DNA of 64,000 nucleotides from Dethiobacter alkaliphilus (GTDB lineage Bacteria > Bacillota > Dethiobacteria > DTU022 > UBA8154): positions 8,103 through 72,102 of the forward strand of contig JAENYV010000005.1 of assembly GCA_016841605.1 (NCBI GenBank). Direction: 5' to 3'. A program made the position numbers and the translations under genes. The notes under the pieces were generated by a model. It ran no database searches, was not told the origin of the DNA, and worked only from the letters and a program-made list of their open reading frames with translations. Below, piece after piece: positions 5,475 through 13,867 of this stretch (position 1 is the stretch's first letter; each line of letters starts with the position of its first letter).

Positions 5475-6662
5475 TTATGTAAACACTTCTTTCCGATTTA
5501 AAATTTTTCGGCGATTTTTTAAATTACGGGAGGCGGGACTAATAGAAACACGCATTTTATTATTCATATTACAATTTTGACGCCCCTGAACCTCCGTTTT
5601 ATGCAGTAAACGGTTGTAACGACTTTGGAGATTACCGGTTTGACCGGCTTTTCCTGCTTGTCCTGCTTGTCCTGCCTGCCTCTCGACAGTAGTGGCAGGG
5701 TCCATATCCTTTTGTGCAAGTGTGATTAAAGTAGCCTTCTGCCTGTAATTATGACTTGCATAGTTAAGGTTTGCATAATTGTGGCCGCTAAACTCAGGAA
5801 AATGTTGGCCTTTACGGTTTTTCCCGAAAGTATTTCCACTCTTTTTCGCCAACCCGGCAGAACGGCCGTTTATTTTCTTTAAAGCTTTAACTTTACTCTT
5901 CTCAGGAAGGAGTAGAATCTGTGCATACGCTTTATCATCCTTCCTTTTATCAGCAGTAATTGACATTTCATCATTACTGATTAATTCCGAATCGAGTTCC
6001 GATTCGCTTGGCAAATTTATCTTCCATGCCGCTATTCTCCGCCTTTTCATTAGCGTTGCTATCTTGCGCAGGCTGCGAAACTCACAAATAATCAGCAGGA
6101 TTGCCGGTATAATAATCATTGCTAAGAGGCCTATCCTGGTCCTGGCAAAACTTATCAGATAACCTACTGTCGGAATAAAGTACTTTACCCTTCCTACTAC
6201 ATATTGAGCCGGAACGGAAGCCGGATCACCTACTTTATTGGCATCACCGCGGGTAATAAAACTCAACCCCTCTTTACTTGTCTGCAACCGGACAACCCGA
6301 TGGGTCGTAAATTCTTCAATTCCAGCTGCATTTTGTTGAAAGGTAATGATATCTCCAACAGCGATATTTTCCGGTTCCAAAGGATGGACAAAGACAAGAC
6401 TTCCATTATGGAATGTCGGGCTCATGCTGTCACTTTGAACAATATACATTCGGTATCCGCATACAGAAGGGTTTTCCCCCGTGACTTTATGTTGCACGAG
6501 GAAAAAGACTAATATTCCCAGAAGCAGATACAAACATACTAAAAAGGCATTACGGATGAGACGAGGCAACAAGAACAAAAATCGCTGAACATTGCCGGCA
6601 TCTTCTCCTGTCTTCATATCCTTTTCCAGACGGTCGTAGTCCGCTATTAAATCGGCCTGCAT
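5475..6662 (-). CDS. Signal peptidase I of the SipW/ER type with long C-terminal extension
   Basis: The 395-residue protein is about twice the usual SipW length. A membrane segment spans residues 38-56. The catalytic core has SDSMSPTF with nucleophile Ser79, THRVV with His121, and TRGDAN with Asp140. A His in place of the Lys of ordinary bacterial enzymes marks the SipW/ER (S26B) subtype. A second membrane segment lies at 177-193. Residues 200-395 are a basic, low-complexity tail with tandem AGQ-type units near 328-340, not found in SipW. The ATG is preceded by GAGGG. SipW-type enzymes process particular secreted fibre or coat proteins. The only neighbour that could be a client is the small exported protein at 4978-5364. 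Confidence 0.85.
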   Translation of the reverse strand: MQADLIADYDRLEKDMKTGEDAGNVQRFLFLLPRLIRNAFLVCLYLLLGILVFFLVQHKVTGENPSVCGYRMYIVQSDSMSPTFHNGSLVFVHPLEPENIAVGDIITFQQNAAGIEEFTTHRVVRLQTSKEGLSFITRGDANKVGDPASVPAQYVVGRVKYFIPTVGYLISFARTRIGLLAMIIIPAILLIICEFRSLRKIATLMKRRRIAAWKINLPSESELDSELISNDEMSITADKRKDDKAYAQILLLPEKSKVKALKKINGRSAGLAKKSGNTFGKNRKGQHFPEFSGHNYANLNYASHNYRQKATLITLAQKDMDPATTVERQAGQAGQAGKAGQTGNLQSRYNRLLHKTEVQGRQNCNMNNKMRVSISPASRNLKNRRKILNRKEVFT

Positions 6663-6928
6663 TAAGATAACCCTCTTTCCCTGTTATTTAATAACTGTGG
6701 GGTCTATCCATTCTCTCTCTAAAGATAACTTGTCCGCCCTACTCCAGGAATTTACTTGAGCAAGCTTTAGCCTTAAAAAGGTAAGGGATGATCAAGCTAT
6801 TTTATCTTACTTCGATTATGATGAAAAAACGCCATCCTGCAGAAGTATTTTTTCTAAACTTCAATGATACTTTTTCTCTACTCCTAAAGGAGTATGCCGG
6901 TAACCCCTGAGAATAATATGCTCTTTTC

Positions 6929-7567
6929 TTAATTTTTACGGCTATCCGTCTCTGTGCCAAGGCCGTGGGAAAATGCATAAAGAGCAGCCTGGGTCCGATC
7001 CTCTAAGTCTAATTTGTCAAGCAAATTACAGATATGTTTTTTAACAGTATTTTCACTGATACAAAATTCCCTGGAAATAGAACGGTTATTAAGACCACGG
7101 GCCAGGGCTTGAAGAATTTCTTTTTCCCTGGAAGTCAAATCACGAAACGGATCTTTGTCGTCTATTTGTAAAATATTTTCTAGAATCTCGGGATCATAAT
7201 ATCGTTTGCCCTTTGCCAAGATGCGAATAGCGGAAATTAGTTCTTCAGGAAGCGCACTTTTTAAAATGTAACCGCCAACATTTTCCGCCAGGGCTGTGTT
7301 AATATCTTTTTTGGAGGCAAAGGAAGTAAGAATAAGAAAGCAGCAGGAAGGGGAAAAATCCCTTACCCGGCGAATTACATCAAAACCGCTTTCTCCGGCC
7401 ATCCTTATATCCACAATAGCCAAATCGGGCTTCTCTTCCCTAATCAGCTCTACACCCTGACAGCAGGACATAGCAACTCCGACAACATCCAAATCTTCTT
7501 CCAGGCCAACAATCTGCTGAATACCGCTTAAGACCAGAGGATGATCATCAATAACAACAATTTTCAT
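6929..7567 (-). CDS. NarL/LuxR-family response regulator
   Basis: The 212-residue protein has a receiver domain (residues 1-120, acidic pocket Asp7/Asp8, phosphoacceptor Asp53 in LAIVDIRM) and a LuxR-type helix-turn-helix (about 145-205: LTSREKEILQALARGLNNRSIS, split here as LTSREKEILQ and GLNNRSIS, then ENTVKKHICNLLDKL). The start at 7567 is chosen over an in-frame upstream ATG at 7660 because GAGGAGG lies just ahead and the receiver begins there. It overlaps the 3' end of the kinase gene by 20 bp, so the pair is co-translated. The target genes are unknown; the signal peptidase cluster downstream is a candidate. Confidence 0.93.
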   Translation of the reverse strand: MKIVVIDDHPLVLSGIQQIVGLEEDLDVVGVAMSCCQGVELIREEKPDLAIVDIRMAGESGFDVIRRVRDFSPSCCFLILTSFASKKDINTALAENVGGYILKSALPEELISAIRILAKGKRYYDPEILENILQIDDKDPFRDLTSREKEILQALARGLNNRSISREFCISENTVKKHICNLLDKLDLEDRTQAALYAFSHGLGTETDSRKN

Positions 7568-8888
7568 TAATTTTTTCCTCCTCTGCAGTAAAAATAACAG
7601 GATAGGTATATTTGGGGATTTCACATGAAACTCTGGTTCCTTTTCCCGGATTGCTTTCAAGGAGAAAAACCCCGCCCTTGCTTCTGCTCAATTCTCGCAT
7701 ACTATCCAGACCCAACCCCCGTTTCTCCTTTTCACTGACCTTCTGGAGATGAAAACCGCAACCATTATCTTTGATACTTACTTTTACTTTGTCCGGAAGG
7801 GCCTCGAGGCTAACCACAATGCTGCTGCATTTGGCATGCCGAACTGCATTCCCCGTCGCTTCCCTGATAAAACGATAGATGGTTTTTTGCAGAGGAAAGC
7901 TGAGGTGCTCAAAATCCCCTCTGTTGTCAAAACAGATAAGAATATCGTTTAATTCCCCCATATCGGAAAGATATTCACTAATAAGTTGAAGAAAGTCCCG
8001 CTTATTATTTCGCGAAGAGAGATCATAAATAAAGTTGCGCAACTCCTGAAAGCTTGTCCGGGCATTTTTTTGCAAAAGCCTGAGCTGTTTTCCGGTATCT
8101 TCATCCAGTCCTTCCCGTTTAAGAAGTGCTTCAATTCCGTATATTATGCTGAAGATATTCTGTGTGACTCCATCATGGATTTCTCCGGCAATACGATCTT
8201 TTTCCTCTAATAAGATTGCTTCTTGAACATTTTTTTCCAGAAAATATTTTTCCAGCGAGACTGCACATAAATCCGCTAAAAGAGAGAGGACCGGCTCAAT
8301 TTCTGTCCGGCAAAAATCATGATCAGTAAAATACGCAGAGAGGACACCAAATCTATTAGAATTTGATTCTATGCCGACGATCAGCAAATTCCCCATTAAG
8401 TTGTCATTAACTTTCCGGCCGAACACCCCACCTAAATTTTCTTTTTTCTCGAAAAACTGCCGAAGATATGGTAGCCATAAATTTTCAGGGAATATATTTT
8501 TCGGTCCCCGAACCACAGAGCATTCACGCATGGGAAAACGGCCCGCCAATTCCAATTCCCCTTTTAACCATATGATAACTTTTTGGGCACCTGTAAGTGT
8601 CCGGCTATAGGAGGCAAAAAGGCCCGCGATTTCCTCCGGATGATTATTGTATGAAAACCCTTCAACAACCTTAATGAGAGTTCTAAGATGGGATAGCTCA
8701 TTTTTTACTTTCTCGGTCTGTCGGGAAAATTTTCGGGCCAGCAAATTACAATATTGAAAATCAAAACTTATTAGGATAAAAATACTTAACGGAATCCAGA
8801 AAAAAGGGCTTTTCATGCCTCCACTGTAAACAAGTAAAATAGCTAAACCGACGGATTCCAGGATAATGGTCGCCTTTTTAATCATCAT
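7548..8888 (-). CDS. Sensor histidine kinase of the NarX/DegS/LiaS (HisKA_3) type
   Basis: The 446-residue protein has two short membrane segments at about 8-22 and 28-45. A coiled stretch and a GAF-like domain (about 80-215) follow. The dimerisation motif EEKDRIAGEIHDG carries His238 as phosphoacceptor, and an HATPase domain (about 335-435) has DNGCGF and GLGLDSM. The start has GAGGAG about 10 nt ahead. The lack of a large extracellular loop means the signal is sensed in the membrane or cytoplasm. It pairs with the regulator at 6929-7567. The 385-bp gap 8889-9274 upstream holds only the terminator at 9133-9157 and AT-rich DNA. Confidence 0.93.
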   Translation of the reverse strand: MMIKKATIILESVGLAILLVYSGGMKSPFFWIPLSIFILISFDFQYCNLLARKFSRQTEKVKNELSHLRTLIKVVEGFSYNNHPEEIAGLFASYSRTLTGAQKVIIWLKGELELAGRFPMRECSVVRGPKNIFPENLWLPYLRQFFEKKENLGGVFGRKVNDNLMGNLLIVGIESNSNRFGVLSAYFTDHDFCRTEIEPVLSLLADLCAVSLEKYFLEKNVQEAILLEEKDRIAGEIHDGVTQNIFSIIYGIEALLKREGLDEDTGKQLRLLQKNARTSFQELRNFIYDLSSRNNKRDFLQLISEYLSDMGELNDILICFDNRGDFEHLSFPLQKTIYRFIREATGNAVRHAKCSSIVVSLEALPDKVKVSIKDNGCGFHLQKVSEKEKRGLGLDSMRELSRSKGGVFLLESNPGKGTRVSCEIPKYTYPVIFTAEEEKINENCCY

Positions 8889-9132
8889 ACATAATTCACT
8901 CCTCTTTCATCAGGCACAATTTCCTGAGATTACTTGTACTATTACTGAAAAGGAACTCTTCCTTAAGGCAGCAAAATCCTTAAAAGATCTCCACATCTTA
9001 ACAGGTAATTTCGACATAAAATAGCAAAAACTGGAAATATGTTTAAATAAAAATATTCTCTCTTTATCAAACAAAATCCTTCTTTTAAAAAAGATTTTTT
9101 ATATTTTTTAGTAGCGACCATAAAACCAAAAA

Positions 9133-9157
9133 AGGAACCGCATTAGATGCAGTTCCT
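9133..9157 (-). terminator. Intrinsic terminator after the hydrolase gene
   Basis: On the minus strand AGGAACTGCA pairs with TGCGGTTCCT around a short loop, followed by TTTTTTGG. It lies about 118 bp past the stop of the hydrolase gene. Confidence 0.75.
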
Positions 9158-9274
9158 CTTAAGAAGCCAATCTGTCTTAAACCGGCAATTTTCCGTATTG
9201 CCATGGAGCGGGAAGGGGAGAGAAGATAACAATAACAAGCGTCTTCATATATCCGGAATTTCTTTTTTGCTTTC

Positions 9275-10069
9275 TTATCCTTCAGCTTCTTCTTGATTAT
9301 GGTGGATAAATTCCCTTATCGCTTTAAAATATCCGTCAATATCGACAGCCATGACGATATTATGATCCGCTCCAGGAATAATAAACAGCGTTTTCTCTGC
9401 TGATCCCAGTTCCCTTTCCAGAGTATAGGCCTCCTGAACAGATACCAGGCTGTCCTGCTCTCCGTGAATGATCAGGGCTGAAAGAGTTATTTTTCGCATT
9501 TTTTGCAGACACTCATCTTCCAAAACTTTTAGGTCTGTTTCTGCTATCGGAAGCTCAAGGCGCCTGGTAATCCGAGCTGCACAAGGAAACCCGCTTTCAA
9601 TGATTAACCCCCGGATTTTTTCCGGATAACAGGCAGCCAGTTCCAAAGCAGAAACGCTGCCCATAGATCTGCCCATAACCCAGATTTCCTCCCGAAAGCC
9701 ACGCTCGGAGAGTTCTCTGGAAACAGCAGTCAAGATGGGGTGGGCATCAGCGATAAGCCCGGCAAAAGTGGGTGACCCATTGCTGGCCCCATAACCTCGG
9801 AACTCGGCAACAAGGAGGTTGACACCGCAAATTTTAAAATAGTAAGGGGCAATGAGATTATAATCGCCGGCCACCTCTCCATTCCCGTGGAAATAGAGGA
9901 GCGAAGGGTAGTCAGGATCGCCGATAAAGAAACGACATGAAACATGAATATTTTCTTCCACTGGAATAGCAAGGTCAAAAGCATAATCAGGACACTCACT
10001 AAATTCATTAGTGGGAAAAAAGGCATAAGGCAATATATGGGGCTGGTCAAGTAAATGATAATAAGACAT
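9275..10069 (-). CDS. Alpha/beta hydrolase
   Basis: The 264-residue soluble protein shows the family's landmarks in order: an oxyanion-hole HGNGE motif (about residue 60), nucleophile elbow GRSMGS (about 132-137), an acid in HGEQD (about 206) and a catalytic His in GADHN (about 237). There is no signal peptide. Such enzymes hydrolyse esters or amides, and the substrate cannot be read from sequence. The fold is close to the FrsA/YqkD-type cytosolic hydrolases. AAGGAGG precedes the ATG. It is flanked by terminators and tRNA genes, so probably monocistronic. Confidence 0.9.
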   Translation of the reverse strand: MSYYHLLDQPHILPYAFFPTNEFSECPDYAFDLAIPVEENIHVSCRFFIGDPDYPSLLYFHGNGEVAGDYNLIAPYYFKICGVNLLVAEFRGYGASNGSPTFAGLIADAHPILTAVSRELSERGFREEIWVMGRSMGSVSALELAACYPEKIRGLIIESGFPCAARITRRLELPIAETDLKVLEDECLQKMRKITLSALIIHGEQDSLVSVQEAYTLERELGSAEKTLFIIPGADHNIVMAVDIDGYFKAIREFIHHNQEEAEG

Positions 10070-10134
10070 GAAAAATTCCTCCTTGGGATATAATCCTGCC
10101 GATTAACAGTATTATACCATAAAAATGCAAAAAA

Positions 10135-10156
10135 CGGCACCCTTGGACGGATGCCG
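10135..10156 (-). terminator. Intrinsic terminator of the tRNA cluster
   Basis: On the minus strand CGGCATCC and GGGTGCCG pair, followed directly by TTTTTTG. It lies 10 bp past the 3' end of tRNA-Arg and would end the tRNA transcript. Confidence 0.85.
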
Positions 10157-10165
10157 ATATTTTCG

Positions 10166-10242
<77 letters not shown>

Positions 10243-10246
10243 ATGA

Positions 10247-10341
10247 TGGCGGAGAGAGAGGGATTCGAACCCTCGAAGCAGGCTTTAACCCGCTTAATCG
10301 CTTAGCAGGCGACCGCCTTCGACCGACTCGGCCATCTCTCC
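10247..10341 (-). tRNA. tRNA-Ser(GCT)
   Basis: This is a class II tRNA with a long variable arm, acceptor GGAGAGA/TCTCTCC and encoded CCA. The anticodon loop CTGCTAA gives GCT, reading AGC/AGU. It is only 4 bp from tRNA-Arg, so they are processed from one transcript. Confidence 0.95.
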
Positions 10342-10390
10342 GCATATATTTAATTAATAAGTTATTCCCATTCTGCCACAGACAGGTTTG

Positions 10391-10478
10391 TGGCGGAGGG
10401 GGTGGGATTCGAACCCACGGCTCGTTTAGAGTCACTAGTTTTCAAGACTAGCTCCTTAAACCGCTCGGACACCCCTCC
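10391..10478 (-). tRNA. tRNA-Ser(TGA)
   Basis: This is a class II tRNA with acceptor GGAGGGG/CCCCTCC and encoded CCA. The anticodon stem CTAGT/ACTAG encloses CTTGAAA, giving TGA for UCA-type codons. It lies 66 bp downstream of serS on the same strand, so the synthetase and its substrate may share a transcript. Confidence 0.95.
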
Positions 10479-10544
10479 GTGTCCATTTTTTCTTTGTAAA
10501 AAAAAGTATAGCACATGGCTTTTTTTTTGTCAATTAAAAATGCC

Positions 10545-11828
10545 TCAAGCCGGGCGGATAACGCCGGGGTGAGAAGAGGGGAAATAGGGACGCAATGCCC
10601 GGGGAATCAGCACGCTGCCGTCGGGCTGCTGGTAGTTTTCCAGGATGGCGGCCAGAGTCCGCCCTATGGCTACGCCGGAACCGTTAAGCGTATGCACGTA
10701 TTCAGCTTTGCTCCCCCGGTCGCCCCGGAAACGAATCCCGGCACGGCGGGCCTGAAAATCCCGGAAGTTACTGCAGGAGGAGACTTCCCGGTAAGCATCA
10801 TAAGCCGGAAACCAGAGTTCCAAATCATACTTTTTCGCTGCAGAAAAGCCCAGATCCCCGGTGCACATCAGCATTACTCTGTAGGGTAATTCCAGAAGCT
10901 GCAGAACCTTTTCTGCATCTTGGACCAGCTTTTCCAGTTCTTCATTGGAATTCTCCGGAGCTGTAAATTTAACCAGTTCCACTTTATTAAATTGATGCTG
11001 CCGGATCAGCCCTCTGGTATCGCGGCCGTGAGCTCCGGCCTCGGCCCGGAAGCAGGCACTGTAGGCAACATAGTAGAGAGGCAGTTGCTCCTTATCCAGG
11101 AAATCGTCTCTGTGTATATTAGTTACCGGGACTTCAGCAGTAGGAATAAGCCAGTAATCAGTCCCTTCCACATGAAAAGCATCTTCGGCAAATTTAGGAA
11201 GTTGACCCGTCCCTACCATGCTCTTGCTGTTGACCATAAAGGGCGGAAATATCTCCTTGTAACCGTGTTTCTCAGTATGTAAATCGAGCATAAAATTAAT
11301 AAGCGCTCTCTCCAGACGGGCCCCTTCTCCCTGATAAAGGGTAAAGCGCGTCCCGGTAATCTTGCCGGCACAGGCGAAATCCAGGATACCCAGGTCTGTT
11401 CCCAGATCCCAGTGCGCTTTGGGGGCAAAATCAAACCTGGGATGCTCCCCCCAGCGACGCACCTCCACGTTGTCTTCTTCCAGGGCTCCAACGGGAACTT
11501 CGGCATCAGGAAGATTGGGTATGCCCAGCAGGGTATTTTCCAGGCGCGTATCAAGCTCCCGGAGTTCTTCATCCAACTCGCGGATGCGCTCGTTGGAAAG
11601 ACGCATCTTCTCCATCATCTCCCCTGCCTCTTCACCAGCCTTCTTCAATCGCCCTATTTCCTTGGAAACAGTATTTCGCTGGTGTTTCAGCGTTTCCGCT
11701 TCCTGGAGCAGTTCACGCCGCTTCCGGTCCATTTGCAAAAACTCTTCCAGGTCTGCCTGCTCTCCCTTAGCAGCTATCGCTTTTATGACCAATTCCGGAT
11801 TTTCTCTCACAAAACGGACATCCAGCAT
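10545..11828 (-). CDS. serS: Seryl-tRNA synthetase
   Basis: This 427-residue class II synthetase charges tRNA-Ser. Residues 28-100 form the antiparallel coiled-coil arm that grips the long variable arm of tRNA-Ser. The catalytic domain shows the motif 2 region [20 protein letters not shown] (about 260-279) and motif 3 [18 protein letters not shown] near the C-terminus. TAC-CTCCTC upstream gives a GAGGAGGTA ribosome binding site. Two tRNA-Ser genes follow on the same strand. The 171-bp gap before it has a small TGCCCC/GGGGCA hairpin (11893-11912) but no T-box motif. Confidence 0.97.
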   Translation of the reverse strand: MLDVRFVRENPELVIKAIAAKGEQADLEEFLQMDRKRRELLQEAETLKHQRNTVSKEIGRLKKAGEEAGEMMEKMRLSNERIRELDEELRELDTRLENTLLGIPNLPDAEVPVGALEEDNVEVRRWGEHPRFDFAPKAHWDLGTDLGILDFACAGKITGTRFTLYQGEGARLERALINFMLDLHTEKHGYKEIFPPFMVNSKSMVGTGQLPKFAEDAFHVEGTDYWLIPTAEVPVTNIHRDDFLDKEQLPLYYVAYSACFRAEAGAHGRDTRGLIRQHQFNKVELVKFTAPENSNEELEKLVQDAEKVLQLLELPYRVMLMCTGDLGFSAAKKYDLELWFPAYDAYREVSSCSNFRDFQARRAGIRFRGDRGSKAEYVHTLNGSGVAIGRTLAAILENYQQPDGSVLIPRALRPYFPSSHPGVIRPA

Positions 11829-12000
11829 TTTAAGAGTACCTCCTCTGCGAATTCGCTCGCTCGATAATTCATTATTTTAGGGTAACCCCCCATGCCCCCA
11901 CAAGACGGGGCACCATCAGATGGATGAAAATAAAAAAGTCATTTTCAGAGTAGTTTCTCCGGCCCGCCGGCACCTGACTTCCGACCTCTGCATCTTCACT

Positions 12001-13758
12001 CTACATCTCCCGGGGAGCGGCGATCCCGAGAAGTTTCAACCCGTTGCAAAGAACGGTGCGCACCCCCTGGATAAGTAAAAGCCTGGCGGTTTTGGACTTC
12101 TCGTCTGCAGTCAAAACCGGACAGGTATGGTAAAATTTATTAAAATCCCTGGCAAGATTTACGAGATAATGTGCCAGGATCGACGGTTTTAATTCTTCGC
12201 CGGCTCGCCGGATCTGCTCTGAAAAACGAGACATTGTAATAATTAGCTGTTCTTCTTCCGGTGCGTTAAAGGCTTCTCCGATTTTCCGTAATTCGGCGCT
12301 TTCGTCTGCGGAAGACGAATTAAAAAAATGAAGGTCTGTCTTTAAATCCCCTGAAAAATTCGCTCCGGCTCGGCGCAGGATGCTGCAAATGCGTGCATGA
12401 GCGTACTGGATATAGGGAGCCGTTTCACCGGAAAAATCAAGGACGCTATCCCAGTCAAATTCTACGTCCTTAATGCGGTCATTGACCAGGTCGCCAAAGA
12501 TTACCGCCCCCAGGCCTACTGCCTGGGACGCGTTTTCTTTATTTTCCAAATCCGGGTTTTTTTCCTGGATAATGCTGCGGGCTAGCTTAATGCTCCTGTC
12601 GAGGACATCTTCCAGGAAGATAACGTTCCCCTCCCGGGTGGACATGCGTCCCTCTTTAAAGCGGATCAGGCCAAAAGGCACATGGACGCAATCTTTTGCC
12701 CAGGGGAAACCCAGCAATTCCAAGATTTTAAAAAGCTGTTTGAAATGCAAGGTCTGCTCCGATCCCACCACGTAAAAAAGCTTGGAAAAGCGGTATGTCT
12801 CGTAGCGGTAAATCGCTGCAGTAAGATCCCGGGTAATATACAGAGCTGCACCGTCCTTTTTCTGTAAAAGGCAGGAGGGAAGACCGTAAGGTTCCAGGTC
12901 CGCTACCAGAGCACCCTCACTCTCCTTGGCCAGGCCTTTTTCCTGAGCCAGCTTAATGGTCTTCTCCAGCATATCATTGTAATAGCTTTCCCCCAGGTAA
13001 GAATCAAAAGAAATCCCCATAAAATTGTAAATACGCTGAAATTCGTCCAGGCTAAGCGTTCGAAAGCGTTCCCAAAGAGCCAACGCATCCTTATTCCCTT
13101 TCTCCAGCTCACGAAACTTCTGCCGGGCTTCATCATCCAGCTCGGGATTGTCGTCTGCTTCTTTGTGAAAGCGGACATAGAGTTGAAAAAGGTAATGGAC
13201 CGGATCTCTTTCCAGCAAAGACTGTTCTCCCCAGCGCTGAAAAGCGACAATCAACTTGCCGAACTGGGTCCCCCAGTCCCCCAGGTGGTTAATTCCCACC
13301 ACCCGGTAGCCCAAAGCCCGATAAATTCTGGAAAGAGAATTACCGATTACTGTGGAACGCAAGTGCCCGACACCAAAAGGTTTGGCGATGTTCGGAGCCG
13401 AATAATCAATTAGCACGGTCTGTCCCTCTCCATCGGAAAGGAAGCCGTAGTTCTGTTCTTTTTCCAGAACTTGCGAAAAGATACCGGCAGCAAGGGCCGG
13501 ACGACGGACATAGAAATTAAGATATGGGCCGGAATTAATCGTTTTCTCCAGAAGTAACCCCGGCTCTATCTGCAAGGCCAGGGAAGAGGCTATCTCCTGG
13601 GGTGCCTTTTTCATGCGCCGGGAAAGAACAAAGCAGGGAAAAGCGTACTCACCCATTTCCGGATCAGGAGGAATCTCCAAATATGATTCAACTTCCCCGG
13701 CGGACATTTCCACCAGGGGGCCCAGGACAGTTCCTATTTCATTTTTAAAATTTAGCAA
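12001..13758 (-). CDS. argS: Arginyl-tRNA synthetase
   Basis: This 585-residue class I synthetase has an N-terminal Arg-S domain (about 1-90), the HIGH-type motif as GVGH in NIAKPFGVGHLRSTVIG, a Rossmann catalytic core, the MSTREGN sequence in place of KMSKS, and a DALR anticodon-binding domain ending in GLKLLGIAAPREM. The predicted start is TTG at 13758; no clear ribosome binding site is visible, so the start is less sure than the gene. It lies upstream of serS on the same strand, and tRNA-Arg(ACG) is 2 kb away. Confidence 0.96.
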   Translation of the reverse strand: MLNFKNEIGTVLGPLVEMSAGEVESYLEIPPDPEMGEYAFPCFVLSRRMKKAPQEIASSLALQIEPGLLLEKTINSGPYLNFYVRRPALAAGIFSQVLEKEQNYGFLSDGEGQTVLIDYSAPNIAKPFGVGHLRSTVIGNSLSRIYRALGYRVVGINHLGDWGTQFGKLIVAFQRWGEQSLLERDPVHYLFQLYVRFHKEADDNPELDDEARQKFRELEKGNKDALALWERFRTLSLDEFQRIYNFMGISFDSYLGESYYNDMLEKTIKLAQEKGLAKESEGALVADLEPYGLPSCLLQKKDGAALYITRDLTAAIYRYETYRFSKLFYVVGSEQTLHFKQLFKILELLGFPWAKDCVHVPFGLIRFKEGRMSTREGNVIFLEDVLDRSIKLARSIIQEKNPDLENKENASQAVGLGAVIFGDLVNDRIKDVEFDWDSVLDFSGETAPYIQYAHARICSILRRAGANFSGDLKTDLHFFNSSSADESAELRKIGEAFNAPEEEQLIITMSRFSEQIRRAGEELKPSILAHYLVNLARDFNKFYHTCPVLTADEKSKTARLLLIQGVRTVLCNGLKLLGIAAPREM

Positions 13759-13867
13759 GCCGGCATCACGACCTTTAATACAATATTTTCACTAAATATT
13801 TGTTGTTTATACTTATTTTATCCCAACTGGAGAGGGAAAACAATCAGTTTAAAGGAAAAGAATTGAT

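Noticed and set aside
5640-5690. Short tandem CCTGCTTGT-type repeat as a possible CRISPR or VNTR locus
   Set aside because: It is in frame inside the signal peptidase gene and encodes the AGQ-type units; no spacers of CRISPR form.
11829-12000. T-box for serS
   Set aside because: No AGGGTGGTACCGCG-like motif or terminator hairpin with T-run is present in this 171-bp gap.
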